A stretch of 6,242 nucleotides of DNA from an uncultured Clostridia bacterium (GCA_937907305.1 CALERQ010000222.1:1-6242), one strand, 5' to 3'; shown: positions 1 through 5,108, counted from the first letter of the stretch. Program-made: numbers and translations. Notes: generated by a model not told the origin, from the sequence alone.

Positions 1-667
1 GCAGGATGCCCTTTTTGACATACAAAGCGCCGACGCCCTTGGGGGCATGGAACTTGTGGCCGGAGAGGGAGAGCATATCCACGCCCAGGGCTTTTACATC
101 CACCGGGATGTGGCCGACCGCCTGGACGGCATCGGTGTGGAACCAGGCGCCATGGGCATGGGCGATGGTGGCCAACTCCGCAATGGGCTGCACGGTACCG
201 ATCTCATTATTGGCCAGCATGATGGAAACCAGCGCGGTATCCTCCCGGATGGCCTTTTCCAGCTCGGCAGGATCTACCAGGCCCTCCGGGGTGACGGGCA
301 GGTAGGTGACCTCAAAGCCCTCCTTTTCCAGCGCCTTGGCGCTGTGCAGGATGGCATGGTGCTCGAACGCGGCGGTAATGAGGTGCTTTTTGCCCTTGGC
401 GGCCCAGCGGCGCATGCTGCCCTTCAGGGCCCAGTTATCGGCCTCGGTGCCGCAGGAGGTGAAGTAGATCTCGCCCGGCTCGGCATTGAGGGCGGCGGCC
501 ACCTGGCGGCGGGCCTTTTCCACGGCGGTACGGGCGGCGCGCCCGATGGAATAAATGCTGCTGGGGTTGCCGTAGTTCTCCATCAGCCAGGGGGTCATGG
601 CCTCCAGCACGGCCGGGGTGACCGGGGTGGTGGCGGCGTTATCGGCATAAACAAAGCGTTTTTCCAC
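1..667 (-). CDS. nifS: Cysteine desulfurase, NifS/IscS family (N-terminal part; cut by window edge)
   Basis: PLP-dependent enzyme that removes sulfur from L-cysteine, leaving alanine and a persulfide for Fe-S cluster assembly and tRNA thiolation; cytosolic. The 222 visible residues open with the family signature YADNAATTP (7-15) and contain NPSSIYS, SCGTEADNWAL, and EHHAIL with His103, the PLP-stacking His (IscS His104). HTDAVQAVG contributes Asp179 and Gln182 (IscS Asp180, Gln183), and SLSGHK contributes the Schiff-base lysine Lys205 (IscS Lys206). The catalytic cysteine loop and C-terminus lie beyond position 1, so the IscS-like or SufS-like loop cannot be seen, but the sequence follows the clostridial NifS/IscS class I type. 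The start is a GTG at 667-665, chosen because the conserved N-terminus begins within a few residues and AAAGGAAG (684-677) lies 9 nt upstream. The function is a housekeeping sulfur supply; the symbol iscS would be equally defensible. Confidence 0.95.
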   Translation of the reverse strand, partial: MEKRFVYADNAATTPVTPAVLEAMTPWLMENYGNPSSIYSIGRAARTAVEKARRQVAAALNAEPGEIYFTSCGTEADNWALKGSMRRWAAKGKKHLITAAFEHHAILHSAKALEKEGFEVTYLPVTPEGLVDPAELEKAIREDTALVSIMLANNEIGTVQPIAELATIAHAHGAWFHTDAVQAVGHIPVDVKALGVDMLSLSGHKFHAPKGVGALYVKKGIL

Positions 668-697
668 AGTGATACACTTCCTTTATCTATATAGTAT

Positions 698-718
698 AGC
701 CGGAAAATGTTCCCGGCT
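698..718 (-). other. Leader hairpin of the nifS transcript
   Basis: Read on the minus strand, AGCCGGGAA pairs with TTTCCGGCT across a 3-nt CAT loop (nine pairs, one G-T wobble). It lies between the predicted transcription start (about 727) and the ribosome binding site (684-677), so it would fold in the 5' untranslated RNA. No T-run follows, so it is not a terminator. Its role is unknown; it may protect the 5' end of the transcript. Confidence 0.4.
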
Positions 719-733
719 TTTTATCACGGCAAT

Positions 734-762
734 ATAATATACCATATCGGTATAATTTGCAA
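734..762 (-). promoter_or_regulatory. nifS promoter with palindromic operator candidate
   Basis: On the minus strand TTGCAA (762-757) and TATTAT (739-734) are separated by exactly 17 bp, a good SigA-type promoter about 65 nt upstream of the nifS start codon. The spacer and the edge of the -10 box hold a perfect inverted repeat, TATACC-N5-GGTATA (738-754). A palindrome at this place is typical of a repressor site. Genes of this type are often controlled by Rrf2-family regulators (IscR, CymR), but the half-site is not one I can assign to a named regulator and no regulator gene is visible here. Confidence 0.6.
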
Positions 763-802
763 TAGGGTAAGTGAATTTTTTATCAGGTTTTTTAGGGCTT
801 GC

Positions 803-929
803 AAAAAAATCCGGGGCGGGGGCCGCAGGCCCAGCCGCCTGCGGCGGCTGACGCAGGCTTCGCTTGCGTGTTTCGGCGGAGCCGAAACGGCCTGCGGCCC
901 CCGCAAACCTGCAAAAATAAAAAAATCCG
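803..929. repeat. 11-bp direct repeats flanking the first multi-hairpin element
   Basis: AAAAAAATCCG occurs at 803-813 and again at 919-929, on either side of the hairpin element at 816-904 (2 bp from its left base, 14 bp from its right base). This could be a target-site duplication left by insertion. The repeat is mostly a run of A, however, and its distances to the element are unequal, so chance or slippage is possible. Confidence 0.35.
816..904. repeat. Three-armed cloverleaf-like inverted repeat (element 1)
   Basis: An 89-bp intergenic element that folds completely. The outer stem is 16 bp with no mismatch: GCGGGGGCCGCAGGCC (816-831) with GGCCTGCGGCCCCCGC (889-904). Inside it lie three adjacent hairpins, each with an 8-bp stem and 3-nt loop: 832-850 (CAGCCGCC, loop TGC), 851-869 (ACGCAGGC, loop TTC, one G-T pair) and 870-888 (GTTTCGGC, loop GGA). 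No base outside the loops is unpaired, giving a closed four-way junction. It lies between the promoters of two divergent genes and no promoter points through it at close range, so it probably acts as DNA or is a mobile-element relic. It is not a tRNA: the arm and loop sizes are wrong. A T7 run (809-803, minus direction) 6 nt past the stem suggests it could also stop minus-strand transcription. A second copy of the architecture is at 2389-2474. Confidence 0.85.
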
Positions 930-1034
930 CCCGGTAGTGTCACATTTTGGCCGTGCGGGGCGTTATATAGGGTAGAGCAGCCCGCAGGGGACTGACAATT
1001 TGCACAGTTTCCTCCGCGCACCGTTACGCCATAT
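930..1034. other. Intergenic stretch with no recognised feature
   Basis: Between the first hairpin element and the promoter of the membrane-protein gene I find no convincing gene, RNA or repeat. Open frames crossing it on either strand have no ribosome binding site and run through the hairpin element. This is the unexplained remainder of the 437-bp gap between nifS and the membrane-protein gene. Confidence 0.5.
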
Positions 1035-1063
1035 TTGCGTGACGCACAAAATCGTGGTAGAAT
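1035..1063 (+). promoter_or_regulatory. Promoter of the membrane-protein gene
   Basis: TTGCGT (1035-1040), a 17-bp spacer and TAGAAT (1058-1063) preceded by TGG, an extended -10. The predicted start near 1070 gives a leader of about 35 nt before the ATG at 1105. The -35 box is covered by the perfect palindrome TGCGT-G-ACGCA (1036-1046), which could be an operator. Confidence 0.55.
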
Positions 1064-1104
1064 GATAGCGAGAGGAAACCGCTTTCGACAAAAAAGGAGG
1101 CCCT

Positions 1105-1827
1105 ATGCTGAATCAGGAAACAAAGAGAAAAAACATCGCGTGCACATTCCTTTACATTGTCGCCGTGGCAATCGTGGCTTACCGCCTGTACCAAAGAGAA
1201 TTGGCGGTCGGGGCGGCCGTGCTGATTATTTATGGGGTTTGCATGTGTTTTTTCTCGCTGTACCTCCAGCGTTTGGTGGCGGAGGGCAAAGCCGACCCCA
1301 AACGGCTGCGGCTGGTTCAGTGGGGGCTGGTGCTTGTCATTGTGGTGGCAGCGGCGACCTGGTGCATCGGCAATGCCGTGCTTACCGTTCCGCAGGATGA
1401 CCGCCGCCTTTCCGCTGTGGTAAATGAATTGCAGCCGGGCGCGGCCGAAGAGGAAATTACCGGCCTGCGTATGAAGCGGAACACCAGCTATTGGGCCGAG
1501 CGTGATACCTTTGATTTTTCCAACCTGGATTCGATCGCCCAATTCTGCTACCTGGAGGGCGAGGACGCCGATGCCTTGTACCGCGCTTTGATGAAGCTGG
1601 AGCTAAAGCCGGGAAAGGGCCGGTTTATCCTCTCCGCCAGCCAGTTGAAATTTGATCTCTATCTGTGCTGCTCGGATATCTACCTTGGCTTTACCCAAAA
1701 TGGCGATGTGTACCTATTTGGAGAGCCGGAGCTTGACTCTCTGGTGCCGGCCAACCGCTTTACGCTGGCCGGGAACGGCTACGCGCAGGTAGAAGCGCTT
1801 ACCGCGCCCTATTTTTCCGCCGCCTGA
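1105..1827 (+). CDS. Uncharacterised membrane protein with three N-terminal helices
   Basis: I do not recognise this 240-residue protein. It has three hydrophobic segments near the N-terminus: about 11-29, 34-54 and 72-93. A basic N-terminus (KRK at 7-9) and a basic loop between helices 2 and 3 (KADPKRLR) place the N-terminus inside and the C-terminal domain of about 145 residues outside the membrane by the positive-inside rule. That domain starts VPQDDRRLSAVVNELQPG and contains an aromatic and acidic stretch (SYWAERDTFDFSNLDSIAQF); it has no motif I can name and no sortase or lipobox signal. The ATG is fixed by AAAAAGGAGG at 1091-1100, 4 nt upstream, and by its own promoter. GC-rich codon use matches the neighbours. 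It converges on rnhA and overlaps its 3' end by 19 bp with no terminator between them. The gene looks real; its function is unknown. Confidence 0.85.
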   Translation: MLNQETKRKNIACTFLYIVAVAIVAYRLYQRELAVGAAVLIIYGVCMCFFSLYLQRLVAEGKADPKRLRLVQWGLVLVIVVAAATWCIGNAVLTVPQDDRRLSAVVNELQPGAAEEEITGLRMKRNTSYWAERDTFDFSNLDSIAQFCYLEGEDADALYRALMKLELKPGKGRFILSASQLKFDLYLCCSDIYLGFTQNGDVYLFGEPELDSLVPANRFTLAGNGYAQVEALTAPYFSAA

Positions 1828-2267
1828 TAATTCTGATACCACGCCACCGCCAGGCGGTCGCAGCGCTCATTTTCCGGGTGGCCGGCGTGGCCCTTTACCC
1901 ACACAAATTCCACCTCATGATATTTTAGCAGCGGCAGCAGCCTTTCCCACAGGTCTACATTCAGGGCGGGGTTGTTGTCGCTTTTTCTCCAGCCTTTTTT
2001 CTGCCAGCCGTACACCCAACCCTTGGTCACGGCATCCACCAGGTACTTGCTGTCGCTGGTCAGCGTGACACGGCAGGACTGCTTCAGGGCGCTCAGTCCC
2101 TCTATGGCGGCCAGCAGCTCCATACGATTGTTGGTGGTCATCGGCTCCCCGCCGGAAAGCTCCTTTTCCTGCCCCTTGTACCGCAGGATCGCCCCCCAGC
2201 CGCCGGGGCCGGGATTGCCGGAACAGGCGCCATCGGTAAAAAGCTGCACCTCTTTTTTTTCTGTCAT
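1809..2267 (-). CDS. rnhA: Ribonuclease HI
   Basis: Cleaves the RNA strand of RNA:DNA hybrids, removing R-loops and lagging-strand primers. The protein has 152 residues (E. coli RNase HI has 155) and is full length. The four catalytic acids of the DEDD fold are visible: Asp12 in LFTDGACSGNPGPGGW, Glu50 in TTNNRMELLAAI, Asp72 in LTSDSKYLVD and Asp137 in ENERCDRLA. The flexible-loop His is His127 in WVKGHAGH. The basic handle KKGWRKSDNNPALNVDLW is also present, which marks the bacterial RNase HI type rather than RNase HII. There is no N-terminal hybrid-binding domain. The ATG at 2267-2265 has GGAG (2280-2277) 9 nt upstream. The gene is transcribed away from rnjA from its own promoter, and its stop codon lies inside the 3' end of the convergent membrane-protein gene. 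Confidence 0.97.
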   Translation of the reverse strand: MTEKKEVQLFTDGACSGNPGPGGWGAILRYKGQEKELSGGEPMTTNNRMELLAAIEGLSALKQSCRVTLTSDSKYLVDAVTKGWVYGWQKKGWRKSDNNPALNVDLWERLLPLLKYHEVEFVWVKGHAGHPENERCDRLAVAWYQNYQAAEK

Positions 2268-2299
2268 GGTGTTGTTCTCCGTTTCTGTGCCATAATCAT

Positions 2300-2337
2300 A
2301 TTATAGCCATTATAGCCCACTTGGGCCGGGATTACAA
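2300..2337 (-). promoter_or_regulatory. rnhA promoter with duplicated -10 box
   Basis: On the minus strand TTGTAA (2337-2332) and TATAAT (2314-2309) are 17 bp apart, giving a transcription start near 2302 and a leader of about 35 nt. The -10 region is a tandem direct repeat, GGCTATAAT twice, so a second perfect TATAAT sits at 2305-2300 without a matching -35. This may allow two closely spaced starts. Confidence 0.7.
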
Positions 2338-2388
2338 CACAGGGAGGTACGGACTCCGCCCCTTTTGCCGGTCGGCGCAGGGCGCGCA

Positions 2389-2474
2389 TTCGGCCGCAGG
2401 CCAAATCGTCCTTTCGGACGATTTCAGCGGGCTTCGCCCGCTGGCCCGCCTTCGGCGGGCGGCCTGCGGCCGAA
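2389..2474. repeat. Three-armed cloverleaf-like inverted repeat (element 2)
   Basis: An 86-bp element with the same plan as the one at 816-904. The outer stem of 14 bp is perfect: TTCGGCCGCAGGCC (2389-2402) with GGCCTGCGGCCGAA (2461-2474). Three hairpins fill the interior without a spare base: 2403-2424 (AAATCGTCC, loop TTTC, 9 bp), 2425-2443 (CAGCGGGC, loop TTC, 8 bp) and 2444-2460 (GCCCGCC, loop TTC, 7 bp). The outer stem shares GGCCGCAGGCC with element 1, while the arms are mostly different sequences that are still self-complementary. It sits between the divergent rnhA and rnjA promoters, 9 bp upstream of the rnjA -35 box, so neither of those promoters transcribes it. DNA-level roles (cruciform, protein binding, insulator) or a mobile-element origin fit best. 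Confidence 0.85.
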
Positions 2475-2483
2475 CCCGCCCCC

Positions 2484-2512
2484 TTGACAGAACCACATTT
2501 ATGCAGTATAAT
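2484..2512 (+). promoter_or_regulatory. rnjA promoter, perfect SigA consensus
   Basis: TTGACA (2484-2489), 17-bp spacer, TATAAT (2507-2512): both boxes match consensus at every base. Transcription should start near 2519, leaving a leader of about 138 nt. High, constitutive expression is expected unless it is controlled after initiation. Confidence 0.9.
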
Positions 2513-2523
2513 AAAAACAGAAC

Positions 2524-2553
2524 CAAAATATTTGTGCAAGATGCAATATTTTG
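2524..2553 (+). other. 5'-proximal stem-loop of the rnjA leader
   Basis: CAAAATATT (2524-2532) pairs with AATATTTTG (2545-2553) across a 12-nt loop, within a few nucleotides of the predicted RNA 5' end. A stem this close to the end would hinder 5'-to-3' exonuclease entry, which is the activity of the encoded enzyme. The remaining leader (2554-2644) is A-rich and has no strong structure that I can see. Confidence 0.45.
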
Positions 2554-2656
2554 TCGTGAATCAGGACACAAGATCGTCGGAACGGAATGGGCGGTCTTAC
2601 ATCATACATTAACCCAAAAACAAAACAGAACCCAAATTTGAATTGGAGGTACACGA

Positions 2657-4891
2657 GTGACTGAAAAAAAGAATAATGTACCGGCTTCTGCCGAAGCACC
2701 CCGTAAAAAGAAGGACGGGGTCTTTGGGCAGTATTTCCGCAAGAGCCGCAGCACCAAAACCGCCGCCGAGATCGCGGCGGAGATCGAGCGTGTGATGCGC
2801 GGCGAGGAAGCCGCCGCTGGGACCGCCTCCGCAGGAGAACGGCCCGTAAAATCCGCGGCCAAAAAGCCCGGCCAGCCCAAGGCTTCCCAGCAGAAGCCCG
2901 CGCAGGCCAAGGCCAAGAACGGCCAAAAGGGCCAGGGCGGCCAAACCGGCAAATCCAAGCCCGCCGCGGAACAGAAGCCCGCTGCCAAAAAGGAGCAGAA
3001 GGCCGCTCCTGCGAAGGGCAAGACGGAGGGTAAGCCCAAGCAGCAGCCCAAGGCCGCCGCGAAGAATGAGCCCAGGAAGCAGACCCAGCCCGCGGCACAG
3101 AATAAGCCCGCCAAGAGCGAGCCCGCCAAAAAGCAGCCCGCTGCCAAGGGAACCGGCAAAAAGCCTGCCGCTGCCGCACAGCAGCCCAACCGCGGCACCC
3201 GCCGCGGCAAAAAGGCCGACGGCATCCGTCGCCCCCCGCTCAAGATCATTTCTTTGGGCGGACTGGGCGAGATCGGCAAGAACCTGACCGTCTTTGAGAC
3301 CGAGCAGGATATCCTCGTTGTGGATTGCGGCTCCGCCTTCCCGGATGACGACCTGCCCGGTGTCGATCTGGTCATCCCGGATTTCACCTACCTGGAGAAA
3401 AACGCGGCCAAGGTCCGCGGCATCTTCATCACCCACGGGCACGAGGACCACATCGGCTCCCTGCCCTTCCTGCTCAAGCAGATCAAGGCCCCGGTGTACG
3501 CCACCGCCCTCACCATCGGGCTTATCAGCGGTAAGCTCAAGGAGCACGGCATCCTCAATCAGTGCAAGCTGAATACCGTCAAGCCCGGCGATACCATCCC
3601 GGCCGGCACCACCATGAGCGTCGAGTTCGTCCGTGTCAACCATTCCATACCCGATGCCTGTGCCTTTGCCATCCGTACCCCGGCAGGGCTCATCGTCCAC
3701 ACCGGCGACTTCAAGGTGGATTTCACCCCCATCTCCGGCGAGCCCATCGACCTGGTCCGCTTTGGCGAACTGGGCAGCGAGGGCGTTCTGGCCCTCCTCA
3801 GCGATAGCACCAATGCCGAAAAACCCGGCTCCACCCCCAGCGAGCGCATCGTGGGCGAGAGCTTTGAGAAGCTCTTTGATCGCGCGGCCAATAAGCGCAT
3901 CATCATCGCCACCTTCGCCAGCAATGTGCACCGCATCCAGCAGGTGGTGGATACCGCCGTCCGGTTCGGACGCAAGGTAGCGGTGTTCGGCCGCAGCATG
4001 GTCAATGTCGTGGCCATCGCGCAGGAGCTTGGCTACCTCACCATTCCCGCCGGCGTCCTCATCGATGCCGATAACCTGAAGGACTACACCGATGAGGAGA
4101 TCGTGCTCATCACCACCGGCAGCCAGGGCGAGCCCATGAGCGCCCTGACCCGCATGAGCATCGGCAGCCACCGCAATATCAAGATCGGCCCCAATGACTG
4201 CATCATCATCTCCGCCACCCCCATCCCCGGCAATGAAAAAAGCGTGGGCAAGGTGGTAAACGAACTGATGAAGCTGGGCGCCGATGTCATCTACGAGCGG
4301 ATGTACGATGTGCATGTTTCCGGCCACGCCTGCCAGGATGAGACCCGCCTGCTGCTCTCCCTCACCCAGCCCCGGTTCTTTATGCCAATGCACGGCGAAT
4401 ACAAGCACCTGATTAAAAATGCCGGTGTCGGCGCCAGCATGGGCATCCCCGCCGAAAATATCATCATCAGCGATATCGGCAAGGTGGTGGAAACCGACGG
4501 CGTGGATATGAAGATCACCGGCATGGTGCCCAGCGGCCGCGTGCTGGTGGATGGCCTTGGCGTCGGCGATGTGGGCAGCGTGGTGCTGCGGGACCGCAAG
4601 CTGCTGGCCGATGACGGCCTCATCGTGGTGGTCTGCGCCATCAATGACGCCACCGGCGAGGTGGTAGCCGGCCCGGATCTCGTCTCCCGCGGCTTTGTGT
4701 ATGTGCGGGATAACGAGGACCTGATGGCCGATGCCACCGTGGTGGTGCGCAATTCCCTGGAAAAATGCAAGCTGAACGGCTTCCGCGATTGGGCCACCAT
4801 CAAGGGCCGCATCCGGGATGAGCTGGGCGATTTCATTGCCAGCCGCACCCGCCGCAAGCCGGTCATCCTCCCCATCATCCAGGAAGTATAA
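2657..4891 (+). CDS. rnjA: Ribonuclease J with long disordered N-terminal extension
   Basis: Metallo-beta-lactamase/beta-CASP ribonuclease with 5'-to-3' exonuclease and endonuclease activity, acting in mRNA decay and rRNA maturation. The protein has 744 residues; residues from about 187 onward match B. subtilis RNase J1 (555 aa) end to end. Visible motifs are LGGLGEIGKN (200-209), the zinc-binding HGHEDH (260-265), His329 in VNHSIPD, Asp351 in HTGDFK, SDSTNAE, His557 in SGHA, His579 in MPMHGEY, and the RNase J ending RRKPVILPIIQEV. Residues 1 to about 186 are Lys/Ala/Pro/Gln-rich and low in complexity, likely disordered and strongly basic. An exception is 20-50, where GVFGQYFRKS and TKTAAEIAAEIERVM look like a short helix. 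The start is GTG at 2657, with GGAGG at 2645-2649, 7 nt upstream. No frameshift separates extension and catalytic core. A named transcription terminator follows. Confidence 0.97.
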   Translation: MTEKKNNVPASAEAPRKKKDGVFGQYFRKSRSTKTAAEIAAEIERVMRGEEAAAGTASAGERPVKSAAKKPGQPKASQQKPAQAKAKNGQKGQGGQTGKSKPAAEQKPAAKKEQKAAPAKGKTEGKPKQQPKAAAKNEPRKQTQPAAQNKPAKSEPAKKQPAAKGTGKKPAAAAQQPNRGTRRGKKADGIRRPPLKIISLGGLGEIGKNLTVFETEQDILVVDCGSAFPDDDLPGVDLVIPDFTYLEKNAAKVRGIFITHGHEDHIGSLPFLLKQIKAPVYATALTIGLISGKLKEHGILNQCKLNTVKPGDTIPAGTTMSVEFVRVNHSIPDACAFAIRTPAGLIVHTGDFKVDFTPISGEPIDLVRFGELGSEGVLALLSDSTNAEKPGSTPSERIVGESFEKLFDRAANKRIIIATFASNVHRIQQVVDTAVRFGRKVAVFGRSMVNVVAIAQELGYLTIPAGVLIDADNLKDYTDEEIVLITTGSQGEPMSALTRMSIGSHRNIKIGPNDCIIISATPIPGNEKSVGKVVNELMKLGADVIYERMYDVHVSGHACQDETRLLLSLTQPRFFMPMHGEYKHLIKNAGVGASMGIPAENIIISDIGKVVETDGVDMKITGMVPSGRVLVDGLGVGDVGSVVLRDRKLLADDGLIVVVCAINDATGEVVAGPDLVSRGFVYVRDNEDLMADATVVVRNSLEKCKLNGFRDWATIKGRIRDELGDFIASRTRRKPVILPIIQEV

Positions 4892-4896
4892 CCCCC

Positions 4897-4925
4897 ATCC
4901 CCCGGCTTTGTCCGGGGGATTTTTG
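4897..4925 (+). terminator. Intrinsic terminator of rnjA
   Basis: ATCCCCCGG (4897-4905) pairs perfectly with CCGGGGGAT (4912-4920) across a 6-nt loop, followed at once by TTTT and G. It begins 5 nt after the rnjA stop codon, so rnjA is monocistronic or the last gene of its transcript. Confidence 0.93.
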
Positions 4926-4988
4926 TCGGAAAAGCCCTGCAAAAAAGTTCCATTATTAGAAAATTCACCGCAATCTGTCATTTGCCCC

Positions 4989-5017
4989 TTGACATCACCC
5001 CAAAAAAGGAATACCCT
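4989..5017 (+). promoter_or_regulatory. Promoter of the surface-protein gene
   Basis: TTGACA (4989-4994) is a perfect -35 box. After 17 bp, TACCCT (5012-5017) keeps the three most important -10 bases (T, A and the final T). The upstream 4940-4980 is AT-rich, as in UP elements. The predicted start near 5024 gives a leader of about 85 nt. No other promoter is evident after the rnjA terminator. Confidence 0.6.
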
Positions 5018-5032
5018 TAACTTACCAAAATA

Positions 5033-5072
5033 AATCGCCCCGGGGCGATTCGTGTTTGTCCGCAAACACGAA
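5033..5072 (+). other. Stacked hairpins in the leader of the surface-protein gene
   Basis: AATCGCCCCGGGGCGATT (5033-5050) is a perfect 18-bp palindrome. It runs directly into TTCGTGTTTG (5049-5058), loop TCCG, CAAACACGAA (5063-5072), a 10-bp stem. Both would form near the 5' end of the mRNA. Just downstream, CTCC (5073-5076) is complementary to the GGAG of the ribosome binding site (5094-5097), so a further fold could mask translation initiation. There is no T-run, so this is not a simple terminator. It could stabilise the mRNA 5' end, control translation, or be a relic of the intergenic hairpin family. Confidence 0.65.
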
Positions 5073-5108
5073 CTCCCTTGCGGGCAAAGCAAAGGAGAGG
5101 TTAACACA

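Noticed and set aside
47..694. A 215-codon plus-strand frame opposite nifS
   Set aside because: Gly-rich shadow of a clearly conserved cysteine desulfurase; no ribosome binding site or recognisable motif.
693..698. A second nifS -10 box (TATACT, minus)
   Set aside because: No -35 box at 16-18 bp upstream (AAAAGC there), and it lies downstream of a leader hairpin; the TTGCAA-N17-TATTAT promoter is better supported.
816..904. Cloverleaf element as a tRNA or tmRNA gene
   Set aside because: Arms are uniform 8-bp stems with 3-nt loops and a 16-bp outer stem. There is no 7-nt anticodon or T loop, no GTTC-type T arm and no CCA end.
803..929. CRISPR array or tandem repeat
   Set aside because: The internal hairpins differ in sequence and there are no regularly spaced identical repeats with spacers.
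683..1021. A 112-codon minus-strand frame upstream of nifS
   Set aside because: It runs through the hairpin element and the nifS promoter, has no ribosome binding site, and its sequence looks like translated repeat DNA.
2657..2671. RNase J and RNase HI both begin MTEKK, suggesting duplication of the start region
   Set aside because: The identity stops after five common residues and the upstream DNA and ribosome binding sites differ; coincidence is enough.
5052..5108. In-frame upstream extension of the surface protein starting at a GTG
   Set aside because: It would place the start inside a leader hairpin without a ribosome binding site and put 19 polar residues before a perfect signal peptide that starts at 5109 with GGAGAGG in front.
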